A stretch of 64,000 bases of DNA from Microbacterium wangchenii (GTDB lineage: Bacteria > Actinomycetota > Actinomycetes > Actinomycetales > Microbacteriaceae), in NCBI RefSeq assembly GCF_004564355.1, contig NZ_CP038266.1:2914001-2978000 (forward strand). The letters are read 5' to 3'. Below are positions 9,619-18,831 of this stretch, piece after piece. The position numbers were made by a program, and so were the translations under genes. Each line of letters opens with the position of its first letter. Position 1 is the first letter of the stretch. A model generated the notes under the pieces. It made no database searches. It was not told where the DNA came from and saw only the letters and a program-made list of their open reading frames with translations.

Positions 9619-10505
9619 GGGCGCACCACCTCCTGCACCTCGAACGCCTCGGGGTCGGGGGCGGCCACCGGGACTCCCAGCGCCGTGAGCTGCTCGAGCA
9701 GCCACCCGTCGTGCCACTGCGCGATGTCGCACGGAGCGGACGACAGCTCGTACGCCGTGGCGGGCACGCCGTGCTGGATCACCGCGCGGCAACTGGCGTC
9801 GGCCTCGATCTGCACGCGGTACGCGTCCTGCCCGACGCCGGTCTGCTCGGCGGCGGCGAACTGCGTGGAGAAGCGGTCCCACTGGTACCAGTGCATCGCC
9901 TCGTGCACGAAGATCGGCCAGATATTGGTGCGCGTGGCACCGGCATCCCACGCGAGGAAGATGCGGTTGCGGAACCTGCTGTCGTAGCAGCCGCCCAGGG
10001 CCACCCGGTACGTCTCGTCGGCCGCGGCGTACCCGCAGTTCTGCGGGCCGCCGTCGTACACGATCTGCACCGCGGTGCCGCCGATGCCGTCGAGCAGGGC
10101 CCGCGCCTCCGCGTCACCCCCGGGCAGGCTCTCTCCGCCGGGATTGGGGGCCGAGACCGCGGGCACCACGTCGCCGCCGCGGAACGCCGAGGTCGACTCC
10201 TCCGCCGCCGCCCACAGCGCATCGGCATCGCGGTACGCGGTGCGCTGGGACTCGATCCGCCCTGCCAGGTCGGCGGTGCCCTCGAACGTCGCCATCACGA
10301 CGGCCTGCTGCCCGGCTGTCACGGCCCGGGCGGCGAGGGCGCGCTCGCGGGCGTCCGCCACCAGCCACACGGACGCGGCCGCCACTGCGATCAGGACGAG
10401 GGATGCGGTGAGGACGGCGCGCCGGATGATCCGGCGCCGCCGCCATCGACGGACCCCCTCGGCGAGGGCGTGCGCGACGCCGTCGTCGTGGCGGGCCTGC
10501 GTCAT
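9615..10505 (-). CDS. membrane-anchored protein with HEXXH metallopeptidase-like motif
   Basis: A 296-residue protein. The cytoplasmic N-terminus is Arg-rich (about 1-28) and is followed by one membrane span (AVLTASLVLIAVAAASVWLV, about 29-48). The rest is extracytoplasmic. It contains FVHEAMHWYQW, a zinc-peptidase-type HEXXH motif, and four or more Cys residues (QNCGYA, GGCYDS, ASCRA, APCDIA). I do not recognise a named family, so peptidase activity is an inference from the motif alone. The ATG shares one base with the aldehyde-dehydrogenase stop (TGATG), and the downstream lipoprotein overlaps by four bases. Confidence 0.75.
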   Translation of the reverse strand: MTQARHDDGVAHALAEGVRRWRRRRIIRRAVLTASLVLIAVAAASVWLVADARERALAARAVTAGQQAVVMATFEGTADLAGRIESQRTAYRDADALWAAAEESTSAFRGGDVVPAVSAPNPGGESLPGGDAEARALLDGIGGTAVQIVYDGGPQNCGYAAADETYRVALGGCYDSRFRNRIFLAWDAGATRTNIWPIFVHEAMHWYQWDRFSTQFAAAEQTGVGQDAYRVQIEADASCRAVIQHGVPATAYELSSAPCDIAQWHDGWLLEQLTALGVPVAAPDPEAFEVQEVVRP

Positions 10506-11866
10506 CACACCACGCGGATGAGCTTCTTGTTGACGAACTCGTCGGCGCCCAGGAGCCCCAGCTCGCGCCCCGTGCCGCTGCGCTTGACGCCGCCGAAGGG
10601 AAGCTCGGGAGAGTCGGCGAGGACGACGTTGACGTAGACCATGCCCGCGTCCAGGCGATCGGCCACCCGATCGGCCTGCTGCGGGTCGGTCGTGAACACG
10701 TACGAGCCCAGCCCGAACCCGGTGCCGTTGGCCACGGCGACCGCCTCATCCTCACCGGAGACGCGGTAGACCACGCCCACGGGCCCGAAGAACTCCTCGC
10801 GGTAGGCGTCCATGTCGGAGGTCACTCCGGTGAGAACCGTCGGGGCGAAGAAGGCGCCGTCGCGAGTGCCGCCGGTGACGACCGTGGCACCCTGCGCAAC
10901 GGCTCGCTCGACCTGTTCCTCGAGTCGTTCGGCCGCCGCGAGGGAGGACAGCGGGCCCAGCACGGTGTCCTCGGCGAGCGGATCGCCGACGGTCGCCTCC
11001 GCCATGGCCGCGGTGAACTTCTCCAGGAAGGCGTCGTACAGGCCGTCCACGACGAGAAAGCGCTTCGCGGCGTTGCACGACTGCCCGGTGTTGTCCAGGC
11101 GCGCGTCGACGGCCGAGCGGACGGCGGAGTCCAGGTCGTCCGTGGACAGCAGCAGGAACGGGTCGGAGCCGCCGAGCTCGAGCGCGACCTTCTTGAGGTT
11201 GCGCCCGGCGACCTCGGCCACCGCGGCACCGGCACGCTCGGAGCCCGTGACCGAGACCCCCTGCACACGCGGGTCGGCGATGATGGCCGCGGCCTGCTCG
11301 TTGGTCACCCGCACGTTGACGTAGGCACCCTCGGGGAGCCCCGCATCCCGGTAGATCAGCTGCAGCGCCTCCGCGGACTCCGGGCACTGCTGCGCGTGCT
11401 TGAGTAGCACCGTGTTGCCGACGGCGAGGTTGGGGGCGGCGAAGCGCGCCACCTGGTAATACGGGAAGTTCCACGGCATGATCCCCAGCAGCACGCCCAG
11501 CGGCGAGCGGCGGATGACGGCGGTGCCCTCGCCCTCGATCTCCAGCGGCTGGTCACCCGTGATCCGCTCGATGTTGTCGGCGTAGAACTCGGTGATGTCG
11601 GCGGCGAAGTCGGCTTCCCCCAGCGCCGCCTCCAGCGGCTTCCCCATCTCGCGGACGATGAGCGCGGCCAGGTGGTCGCGCCGCTCACGGTGCAGCTCGG
11701 CGACGCGGCGCAGGCGCGCGGCGCGCTGGGCGACCGGGGTGTGCGACCACACGTGGAACGCGTCGTGCGCGGCGGCGATGGCCCCGTCGACGCCGGCGTC
11801 GGTCAGCGTGTCGTACTCGGCGAGCTTCTCCCCGGTTGCGGGGTTGATCACGGCGTATTCGCTCAT
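10505..11866 (-). CDS. gabD: NAD(P)-dependent aldehyde dehydrogenase (succinate-semialdehyde / aminobutyraldehyde type)
   Basis: Oxidises an aldehyde to the acid. Its neighbours make gamma-aminobutyraldehyde or succinate semialdehyde the likely substrate. It has 453 residues, the usual length. Motifs are GIMPWNFPYYQVARF (about 128-142), catalytic Glu in LELGGSDPF (Glu230) and catalytic Cys in NTGQSCNAAKRF (Cys264). It overlaps the next gene at its stop and lies 19 bases below the permease stop. The gene symbol rests on context. Family members differ in substrate, so an assay could move it to a patD/puuC-type name. Confidence 0.85.
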   Translation of the reverse strand: MSEYAVINPATGEKLAEYDTLTDAGVDGAIAAAHDAFHVWSHTPVAQRAARLRRVAELHRERRDHLAALIVREMGKPLEAALGEADFAADITEFYADNIERITGDQPLEIEGEGTAVIRRSPLGVLLGIMPWNFPYYQVARFAAPNLAVGNTVLLKHAQQCPESAEALQLIYRDAGLPEGAYVNVRVTNEQAAAIIADPRVQGVSVTGSERAGAAVAEVAGRNLKKVALELGGSDPFLLLSTDDLDSAVRSAVDARLDNTGQSCNAAKRFLVVDGLYDAFLEKFTAAMAEATVGDPLAEDTVLGPLSSLAAAERLEEQVERAVAQGATVVTGGTRDGAFFAPTVLTGVTSDMDAYREEFFGPVGVVYRVSGEDEAVAVANGTGFGLGSYVFTTDPQQADRVADRLDAGMVYVNVVLADSPELPFGGVKRSGTGRELGLLGADEFVNKKLIRVV

Positions 11867-11885
11867 GACGGTCCTTTCTCCCTCA

Positions 11886-13448
11886 TCACACAGTCTGCCG
11901 TCCGCGGCGCATGCTCGCCGGGGCGTCTTTGGACAGGGTCTCGCCGCGGAAGAACGCGGGACGGCGGATCGCCTGCCAGATCATGATCACGATGCCCAGG
12001 CCGATGATGACCACCCCGAGCACGAAGACGCTGCCCACACCGAACCACTGCGTACCGCTGCCGTAGTCCGGATCCAGCGATTCGACCAGGGTGAGCACGA
12101 ACAGCGCCGCCAGGATGACGCCGCCCACCAGCGGGAACAGCAGCGTGAAGAAGAAGCTGCGGGCCGAGTCGAACCACTGCCGGCGGAAGTACCAGACACA
12201 TGCGAACGCGGTGAGGCCGTAGTAGAAGCAGATCATCATGCCGAGGGTCGTGATGGTGTCCCACAGCACGTTCTCGTTGAGGAAGCGCATCACGACGTAG
12301 AACGCCGAGGCGACGACGGCCGAGACGATCGTGGCGTAGCCGGGGGTGAAGAACCGCGGCGAGACCCGCGCGAAGGCCGGCGGCAGCGCGCCGTAGTGAC
12401 CCATCGCCAGGAGCGTGCGGGCCGGGCCGACGAACGTGGACTGCAGCGACGAGGCCGAGCTGGTCAGCACGGCCAGCGACACCAGGAACGCCAGGGGCCC
12501 GAGGATGGGGCCGCTGAGGTAGAAGAAGACGTTGGCCTGGATGTCGGGATTGCCCAGGCCCAGCTCCCCGGTGCCGGTGCCGGCGAAGGCCAGGAGAGCC
12601 ACCGAGATGAGCAGGTACAGCGTCACGATGGTGATGACGGTGACCGTCGCGGCACGCCCGGGGGTCTTCTCCGGGTTGCGGGTCTCCTCGTTCATCGTGA
12701 GGGTGACATCCCACCCCCAGAAGATGAAGATCGACAGCGACAGCCCCGCCACGATGGCCAGCGCCGGGGTCACGGCGAGCGGGTTGAACCACGACACCTC
12801 CACGGGGCTGGCGTCGAACGCCGAGCCGTTGGCGACGTGGACGAAGGCGGCGATGGAGAAGACGATGAGCACGAGCACCTGGAAACTGACCAGGACGTAC
12901 TGCAGCTTCTGGGTGGTCTGCATGTCGCGGTACGAGACGTAGGTCGCCGCGAGCATGAACAGCAGGCACACGGCCACGTTGATGAACGGGTTGAACGCCA
13001 GGTCGGCGATGGTCCCGGGGCTTCCGGCGATCTGGTCGATCAGCAGGAACAGGAACTCCACCGCGATGCCCGCGAGGTTGGAGAGCACGAGGATCGTGGC
13101 CGCGACGAGACCCCACCCCGCCATCCAGCCGATCCACGGTCCGAACGCGCGCGCGGCCCACGTGAAGGAGGTGCCCGAGTCGGGCATGTGCTTGTTCAGC
13201 TCCCGGTAGCCGAAGGCGACCAGGAGCATCGGGATGAACCCGAGCAGGATGATCGCCGGCACCTGGAACCCGACCTCCGACACCGTGGGCCCGAGGGCTG
13301 CGGTGAGGGTGTACGCGGGGGCGATGCAGGAGATGCCGATGACGACGGCGCCGAGAAGACCGACGGTGCCGGCCGAGAGGCCTTTGCGGGACAGGCCGCC
13401 GGTGGCCGCGGGGGCGGAGGCGGCGGGAGCGCGTTCGGGAGCGGTCAT
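11886..13448 (-). CDS. APC-superfamily amino acid/polyamine permease (putative putrescine importer)
   Basis: A 520-residue inner-membrane carrier with about 12 spans and the amino acid-polyamine-organocation fold. The first unwound helix region reads GISCIAPAYTLTAALGPTV. Next comes YRELNKHMPDSGTSFTWAAR, and EETRNPEKTPGRA is also typical of the family. It is placed between putrescine oxidase and the aldehyde dehydrogenase, so putrescine or GABA uptake is likely. Its start overlaps the universal-stress-protein stop by four bases (ATGA). The start at MTAPERAP agrees with the family, and the longer upstream frame overlaps the stress gene. Confidence 0.88.
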   Translation of the reverse strand: MTAPERAPAASAPAATGGLSRKGLSAGTVGLLGAVVIGISCIAPAYTLTAALGPTVSEVGFQVPAIILLGFIPMLLVAFGYRELNKHMPDSGTSFTWAARAFGPWIGWMAGWGLVAATILVLSNLAGIAVEFLFLLIDQIAGSPGTIADLAFNPFINVAVCLLFMLAATYVSYRDMQTTQKLQYVLVSFQVLVLIVFSIAAFVHVANGSAFDASPVEVSWFNPLAVTPALAIVAGLSLSIFIFWGWDVTLTMNEETRNPEKTPGRAATVTVITIVTLYLLISVALLAFAGTGTGELGLGNPDIQANVFFYLSGPILGPLAFLVSLAVLTSSASSLQSTFVGPARTLLAMGHYGALPPAFARVSPRFFTPGYATIVSAVVASAFYVVMRFLNENVLWDTITTLGMMICFYYGLTAFACVWYFRRQWFDSARSFFFTLLFPLVGGVILAALFVLTLVESLDPDYGSGTQWFGVGSVFVLGVVIIGLGIVIMIWQAIRRPAFFRGETLSKDAPASMRRGRQTV

Positions 13449-14332
13449 GCCCGCTCTCCTTCCTTCGGGCGCGTGCGGGGCACGACGATGAGCGGGACGG
13501 GCAGCACGCGCAGCATCTTCGCCGCGGTGGACCCCAGGAACAGCCGGCGGGGCTGGGCAAGACGGCTGGATCCGACGAGGGCGATCTCCGCCGGGTCCCA
13601 CGCGAGTTGGTCGATGGCGTCCTCGATGCCCTCCCCCCGCGCGATGACCGCGTCGGAGGAAAGTCCTTCGGGCAGCTCGGCGCGCGCCGCATCCAGCACC
13701 TGCTGCGCGTGCCGCGCCCCCGCGATGCGGATCGCGCCGGTGTCGAGGCCGGCGGGCAGGTCGATCGTCTCGACCGAGAGCAGACGCAACGGCACGGATG
13801 CCGCGACGGCGAGCGCGACGGCCTCCTCCAGCAGCACGTCGGCACCCGGTCGGGTTCCCACCGCGGCGGTGACGCGCGTGAGCCCGGCCGCCGGGTCGTT
13901 GTGGCGTGAGCCCTCGGGGGCGAGGATCACCGGCACGTCGGCCGAGTGCAGGAGCTCCGATGCGACCGAACCGAGGAAATGGCGACCGCGCAGGCCGCCG
14001 TTCGCCGCTCCCACGACGAGGAAGCCGGCGTCCAGCTGCCGGGCGGCGATGACGAGCCCCTCGGCGAACGACTCGGCGTAGCGGACGGATCCGCCGGCCG
14101 TCGTCCCGTCGCCCACGAGGGTGCGCGCCTGCGCGAGCCACTGCTCCGCCTGCTCGCGCACCAGCCGGCCGTAGCCGGCGTCGGGCGGCGTGATGACGCT
14201 GCGCGATTCATCCGGCAGGACGATCACGATCTCCAGCGGAGCACGCGTGGCCCGCGCCACCCGCGCGGCCACGGCCAGCGCGTCGGCGCCGGCGTCGGTG
14301 GCGGTGTAGCCCACCACCACGGGGCGGGTCAT
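13445..14332 (-). CDS. universal stress protein with two UspA domains
   Basis: A 295-residue tandem UspA protein. Domain 1 (about 1-140) begins MTRPVVVGYTATDAGADALA and ends with the nucleotide-loop-like VVGAANGGLRGRHFLGSVAS. Domain 2 (about 150-295) ends ALVGSSRLAQPRRLFLGSTA, again with the G-2x-G-9x-G(S/T) type loop. It lies inside a putrescine catabolic operon, overlapping both neighbours by four bases. Such placement is seen for stress proteins linked to nitrogen-source use. Its role here is not known. Confidence 0.9.
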   Translation of the reverse strand: MTRPVVVGYTATDAGADALAVAARVARATRAPLEIVIVLPDESRSVITPPDAGYGRLVREQAEQWLAQARTLVGDGTTAGGSVRYAESFAEGLVIAARQLDAGFLVVGAANGGLRGRHFLGSVASELLHSADVPVILAPEGSRHNDPAAGLTRVTAAVGTRPGADVLLEEAVALAVAASVPLRLLSVETIDLPAGLDTGAIRIAGARHAQQVLDAARAELPEGLSSDAVIARGEGIEDAIDQLAWDPAEIALVGSSRLAQPRRLFLGSTAAKMLRVLPVPLIVVPRTRPKEGERA

Positions 14333-15690
14333 GCGCGGGCCTCCGCGACGATGGCGCTCGCGGCCAGCCGCCCCATCCGGATCGCCCCGTCGACATGCTG
14401 GTACCCGGCGCCGGCGAGATCACTGCACGCGAAGTGGATGGGACCCACGGGTGTGCGCAGGTCGGCGCCGTAGCGGGAGAGACCGCCCAGGTCGAAACTG
14501 GCGGCGTACGCGCCGCGCGTCCATTCCTCGGCGCCCCAGTCGCTCTCGTAGTACACGACCGGGTTCTTCGCCTCGGGGCCGTAGTAATGCGACAGCGACT
14601 CGAGGATCCGCTCCTTGCGTTCGGCGGCGCTCAGACGGAACAGGTCGTCGGCGTTGCGGTCGGAGACGAATCCGACCAGCGTGCCGCGGGAATCGCCGTG
14701 GTTGGAGTTGTCGTACGCCTCGTGGCACAACTCGTACGGGCTGAACGCGGTGCCCGACAGGCCCTGCTCCCGCCAGAACGGCCGGTCGTAGACGGCGTGG
14801 ACCTTGATCACGAACCCCATCGAGATGTGCTGGTGCATCTGCTGCTGCAGACGCGGAAGCGGCGGGACGAACGAGATCCGCGGGTACAGCACCGGCGCGA
14901 GCGCCAGGATCGCGAAGCGGGCGCGCACCGTCACGTCATCGGTCACCGCGGTCACGCCGCCGGCTTCCGCCCACGCCAGTTCGCGCACGGGACGGCCGAG
15001 CAGGACGTCCTCCCCCAGGCGCTCGGCCAGCAGCAGCGGGACCTGCTGCAGACCTCCGACGACGCGTTTGTCGAGGATGAAGTCGGCGTCGACGAGGTTC
15101 GAGTACGACCCGGCGGATGCCGCCATGAGGAGGGACTGCAGGAGCGAGAAGGCGTGCGTCGGCTTGGTCAGCATCGCCGAACCGGTCGCGAAGGCCAGAT
15201 TCCGCACGGCCTCGTCGTCGTCGGTCTGTGCCCGAAGCCACGCATCCCACGAGATCGCGTCCCACTCCGCCGCACGCGGATGCGCCCACGGGCGGTCGGG
15301 GTCGATCTCGGCGACCATCGCATCCAGGCGCTGGGTGATCTCGCCGATCACGCGCTCGGTCTCGGGCGAGACGGGGAAGACCTCGCCGGTGAACCGTGCG
15401 GCGGCGCCGTCGGGTCCGATGTAGACGCTGTCGCCGTCGCGGTAGCGGCTGTAGGTCTCCAGCCCCAGCTCGGCGAGCGCGTCGATGAGCGCGTCCTGGT
15501 CGGGTGAGACCCACTGCCCGCCGATCTCGAGCATCGCACCCTCGATCACATCGGTCCACAGGCGCCCGCCCACGCGGTCGCGCGCCTCCAGCACCACGAC
15601 CGACAGCCCCGCCTTGCGCAGCTCGTTGGCGGCGGTGAGCCCCGCCGCCCCCGCTCCCACGATCACGACGTCTCGCGTCAGTTCCCTCAT
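14329..15690 (-). CDS. puo: flavin monoamine oxidase, putrescine oxidase type
   Basis: FAD-dependent amine oxidase of 453 residues that would convert putrescine, O2 and water to 4-aminobutanal, H2O2 and NH3. The dinucleotide fold is VVIVGAGAAGLTAANELRKA (about 8-27). Then come EARDRVGGRLW and GGQWVSPDQDALIDALAELG, which closely resemble putrescine oxidases of Kocuria and Rhodococcus. The conserved C-terminus has ACSDLAGAGYQHVDGAIRMG. The ATG at 15690 has aggag seven bases upstream, while the alternative 15735 start overlaps gabT and lacks one. It follows gabT and overlaps the stress-protein gene. Confidence 0.9.
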   Translation of the reverse strand: MRELTRDVVIVGAGAAGLTAANELRKAGLSVVVLEARDRVGGRLWTDVIEGAMLEIGGQWVSPDQDALIDALAELGLETYSRYRDGDSVYIGPDGAAARFTGEVFPVSPETERVIGEITQRLDAMVAEIDPDRPWAHPRAAEWDAISWDAWLRAQTDDDEAVRNLAFATGSAMLTKPTHAFSLLQSLLMAASAGSYSNLVDADFILDKRVVGGLQQVPLLLAERLGEDVLLGRPVRELAWAEAGGVTAVTDDVTVRARFAILALAPVLYPRISFVPPLPRLQQQMHQHISMGFVIKVHAVYDRPFWREQGLSGTAFSPYELCHEAYDNSNHGDSRGTLVGFVSDRNADDLFRLSAAERKERILESLSHYYGPEAKNPVVYYESDWGAEEWTRGAYAASFDLGGLSRYGADLRTPVGPIHFACSDLAGAGYQHVDGAIRMGRLAASAIVAEARA

Positions 15691-15734
15691 CGACTTCTCC
15701 TCACCTCTGGTCTCGCCCGTCTGCACGTGCGACA

Positions 15735-17090
15735 TCAGGCGGTCGCCAGCACCGAGGCGAGCACGTCCAGTCCCTCGTTCAGCAGCTCATCGCCGATGGC
15801 GAGGGGTGGCAGGAAGCGGATGACGTTGCCGTACGTGCCGCACGTCAGGACGATGACGCCCTCCGCGAGGCATGCCTTCGCGACGGCCGAGGTCAGCGCC
15901 GCGTGGGGCGCGCCGGTGGCCGGGTCGACGAACTCGGCGGCGACCATCGCGCCGCGTCCGCGCACGTCGCCGATGCGCGGGTCCTGCTCCTGCATCGCCC
16001 GCAGGCGGGTCTGGAGGATCTCCCCCACATCACGCGCGCGCCCGGCCAGGTCCTCCGTCTCGTACACCTCGATCGCCGCCAGCGCCGCCGCGCACGCGAT
16101 CGGGTTGCCGCCATAGGTGCCGCCGAGGCCCCCGGCGTGCGCGGCATCCATGATCTCTGCCCGGCCGGTGACCGCCGCCAGCGGAAGCCCGCCGGCGATG
16201 CCCTTGGCCGTCGTGACGAGATCGGGCACGATGCCGAACAGCTCGCTGGCGAACATCGCGCCGGTGCGGGCGAACCCGCTCTGCACCTCGTCGGCGATGA
16301 ACACCACGCCGTTCTCACGGCACCACTGCGCGAGAGCGGGCAGGAACCCCTCGGCGGGGACGATGAACCCGCCCTCGCCCTGGATCGGTTCGATCAGCAC
16401 GGCGGCGAGGTTGTCTGCGCCGATCTGCTTCTCGATCACCGAGATGGCCTTCGCCGCCGCATCCGCGCCGCTCAGTCCGTCGCGGTACGGGTAGGACATC
16501 GGCGCACGGTACACCTCCGAGGCGAACGGGCCGAAGCCGCTCTTGTACGGCATGCTCTTGGCCGTCAGCGCCATCGTGAGGTTCGTGCGCCCGTGGTACG
16601 CGTGGTCGAACGCGACCACCGCCTGGCGCCCGGTGTGCTTGCGTGCGATCTTCACCGCGTTCTCCACGGCCTCGGCGCCGCTGTTGAACAGCGCGGACTT
16701 CTTCTCGTGGTCGCCGGGGGTGAGCCGGTTCAGCGCCTCCGAGACGGCGATGTAGGACTCGTACGGCGAGATCATGAAGCACGTGTGCGTGAACTGAGCG
16801 GCCTGCGCCTGCACCGCGGCGACGACGGCGGGATGCGCGTTGCCGACGGTCGTGACGGCGATACCCGAACCGAGGTCGATGAGGGAGTTGCCGTCGGCAT
16901 CCACCACGACCCCTCCGCCGGCCGCGACCGCGGCGACCGGCACGGTGTGCCCCACGCCCGAGGCCACCGCGGCCGACTTGCGCGCGAGCATGTCCTGCGA
17001 GCGGGGACCGGGGAGGGCGGTGACCAGACGCCGCACCTGCGGGAGGTCGGGTCCGCCGAGGGGGATCGAGGGCGTGTCGATGAGGGTCAT
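15735..17090 (-). CDS. gabT: 4-aminobutyrate--2-oxoglutarate transaminase
   Basis: PLP enzyme of 451 residues, class-III aminotransferase, giving succinate semialdehyde and glutamate from GABA. Motifs: GSGIAVTTVGNAHPAVVAAV, FNSGAEAVENAVKIARKHTG, VVAFDHAYHGRTNLTMALTA, the acidic IADEVQSGFARTG, and PLP-lysine in LVTTAKGIAGGLPLAAVTG. It is the first gene of the catabolic operon and is divergent from the PucR regulator. A TACGAT hexamer ends seven bases before the ATG, so a leaderless transcript is possible. Confidence 0.95.
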   Translation of the reverse strand: MTLIDTPSIPLGGPDLPQVRRLVTALPGPRSQDMLARKSAAVASGVGHTVPVAAVAAGGGVVVDADGNSLIDLGSGIAVTTVGNAHPAVVAAVQAQAAQFTHTCFMISPYESYIAVSEALNRLTPGDHEKKSALFNSGAEAVENAVKIARKHTGRQAVVAFDHAYHGRTNLTMALTAKSMPYKSGFGPFASEVYRAPMSYPYRDGLSGADAAAKAISVIEKQIGADNLAAVLIEPIQGEGGFIVPAEGFLPALAQWCRENGVVFIADEVQSGFARTGAMFASELFGIVPDLVTTAKGIAGGLPLAAVTGRAEIMDAAHAGGLGGTYGGNPIACAAALAAIEVYETEDLAGRARDVGEILQTRLRAMQEQDPRIGDVRGRGAMVAAEFVDPATGAPHAALTSAVAKACLAEGVIVLTCGTYGNVIRFLPPLAIGDELLNEGLDVLASVLATA

Positions 17091-17196
17091 GACCGCGATC
17101 GTAGGGACGGGCGGGAACCCCGTGCACTCACCATCATGTACATTCGGCACCAACGCCTGTACGCCGCGGCGAGCTCCGCGGGGAGAGGACCGGAAC

Positions 17197-18729
17197 GTGG
17201 TCGACCCCTCGGCATCCGCCGCCACGGTGCGGGCGCTGCTGTCCCGCGCCGATCTGAAGCTCCGCCTGGCCACCCCCGAGGCCGCACTGGAGCCGGCCGC
17301 CCTGGACCGCGCAGCGCGCTGGGTCCACAGCAGCGACCTCGCCGACCCGACCCCGTTCCTGTCCGAAGGGCTCGTCCTGCTCACCACGGGCACGCAGTTC
17401 GCCGAGGCGGGCGACGACGAGCAGACCCACCGGGCGTACGTCCGGCGCCTGCAGGACCGCGGCGTGGTCGCACTCGGATTCGGCAGCGAGGTCGTGCGCG
17501 ACGGCATCCCGCCCCTGCTGGAGTCCGCGTGCCTGGAGGCACGGCTCCCGCTGTTCGAAGTGCCGTATCGCATCCCGTTCATCGCCGTCGCGCGTGCCAA
17601 CGCGGAGGCCATCGCGGCGGAGTCCTACGCGCGGCGCACGTGGGCCCTCGCCGCGCAGCGCGCCGTCGCGCTGGCCGCCCTCCGCCCCGACGGCCTGGAC
17701 GCCACCCTCGCCGAGCTGGCCCGGCAGCTGGGGGCGTGGGTGGGCCTGTATGACGCGGCGGGGGGCCTCCGCCGCGAACATCCGGCCGGGCAGCTGGATA
17801 CGGCCACCCGCGGCGGTCTGGACACGGAGGTGTCGGCGGTCCTGCGCCGCGGCGCACGGGCGGGCTCGGCGCTGCACGTGGGCGACACCCCGTTCTCGCT
17901 GCAGACCCTCGGCCGCGGCGGGCACCTGCGCGGCGTGCTGGCGATCGCGTCGGGCCACCTCGACGCGGAGAGCCGGGCGGTCGTGACCTCGGTGATCGCG
18001 ATGGCCGGGCTCGCCCTCGAGCAGAACGACGGGCTCCAGCGCGCCCAGGGCGTGCTGCGCGCCGGGGTGATCCACGCCCTGCTGGCCGGCGACGTCACGC
18101 TGGCCCGCCGGTTCGTGCGGGAGCTGGGGGACGTGCTGCCGTCCGCGCCCACGACGGTCTGCGTCGCGGAGGGCACGCCGGCGACCCTCGAGAACGCCGC
18201 GGAGTGGCTGGCCGTGGCCGCCACCACCGATCCGGTCGTGTTCGGCCGCGGGCCGGACGGTCTCGTCGTGGCCGCCGCGCCGGAGTCGCCGCTGCCCGAG
18301 GCGCTCGTCGACCGCTTCCCCGTGCGGGTCGGGGTGTCGGCGCCCGCCGCGTGGGCGGAGTTCGCCCGCGCCCACGACCAGGCGCTCGCGGCCCTGCGCC
18401 GCCAGCGCGGCGCCGTCGCGCGGTTCGGCGAGACCGCCGCATCCGGAGTCCTCGGCGCGCTGGACAGCGACCTCGCCCGGGTGCTGGCCGCGGCATCCCT
18501 CGCCCCGCTGACCGATCACGACGCCGCCCGCGGGACCGAGCTGCTGCCGACGCTCCGGGCGTGGCTCGAGCACGACGCGCGCATCGACGCCGCCGCCGCC
18601 GCCCTCGGCGTGCACCGGCACACCGTGCGCACCCGCATCGCACAGGCCGAGTCCGTCCTCGGCAGCGACCTGTCGTCCTTCCCCGCCCGCGCGGAGCTGT
18701 GGGCCGCGCTGCAGGTGTCGGGTCTCTGA
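17197..18729 (+). CDS. PucR-family transcriptional regulator
   Basis: A 510-residue regulator. The N-terminal PucR sensor domain covers about residues 1-120 (DRAARWVHSSDLADPTPFLS, EGLVLLTTGTQFAEA). A GGDEF-like degenerate middle follows. The C-terminal PucR-type HTH is in ARIDAAAAALGVHRHTVRTR and SVLGSDLSSFPARAELWAAL (last 50 residues). PucR proteins commonly regulate amine, GABA and purine degradation. It is divergent from gabT with 106 bases between the starts, so it is the likely activator of the putrescine/GABA operon. The GTG start has ggagaggaccgg upstream. Confidence 0.9.
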   Translation: MVDPSASAATVRALLSRADLKLRLATPEAALEPAALDRAARWVHSSDLADPTPFLSEGLVLLTTGTQFAEAGDDEQTHRAYVRRLQDRGVVALGFGSEVVRDGIPPLLESACLEARLPLFEVPYRIPFIAVARANAEAIAAESYARRTWALAAQRAVALAALRPDGLDATLAELARQLGAWVGLYDAAGGLRREHPAGQLDTATRGGLDTEVSAVLRRGARAGSALHVGDTPFSLQTLGRGGHLRGVLAIASGHLDAESRAVVTSVIAMAGLALEQNDGLQRAQGVLRAGVIHALLAGDVTLARRFVRELGDVLPSAPTTVCVAEGTPATLENAAEWLAVAATTDPVVFGRGPDGLVVAAAPESPLPEALVDRFPVRVGVSAPAAWAEFARAHDQALAALRRQRGAVARFGETAASGVLGALDSDLARVLAAASLAPLTDHDAARGTELLPTLRAWLEHDARIDAAAAALGVHRHTVRTRIAQAESVLGSDLSSFPARAELWAALQVSGL

Positions 18730-18747
18730 CCCCGCTCGCTGACCCCG

Positions 18748-18815
18748 CGAGAGTGCATCACCTCGGCGAGAGTGCCCCGAATCCGGTGCACTCTCGCCGG
18801 GTCGATGCACTCTCG
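18748..18815. repeat. four-arm palindromic intergenic element, GAGAGTG family
   Basis: A 68-base element between the PucR gene and the SDR gene, which are convergent. The outer arms pair perfectly for 12 bp (18748-18759 with 18804-18815). The inner arms pair perfectly for 11 bp (18764-18774 with 18789-18799). The motif cgagagtg thus occurs four times, twice in each orientation, and nested. It could act as a bidirectional terminator. Confidence 0.75.
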
Positions 18816-18831
18816 ACGAGGCGGCACGCGG

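Noticed and set aside
11592..14081. Long open frame opposite the APC permease and stress-protein genes
   Set aside because: It is antisense to well-supported genes, is extremely rich in Asp, Arg, Glu and His, and has no ribosome site or recognisable domain. Shadow frames of this length are usual at about 70% GC.
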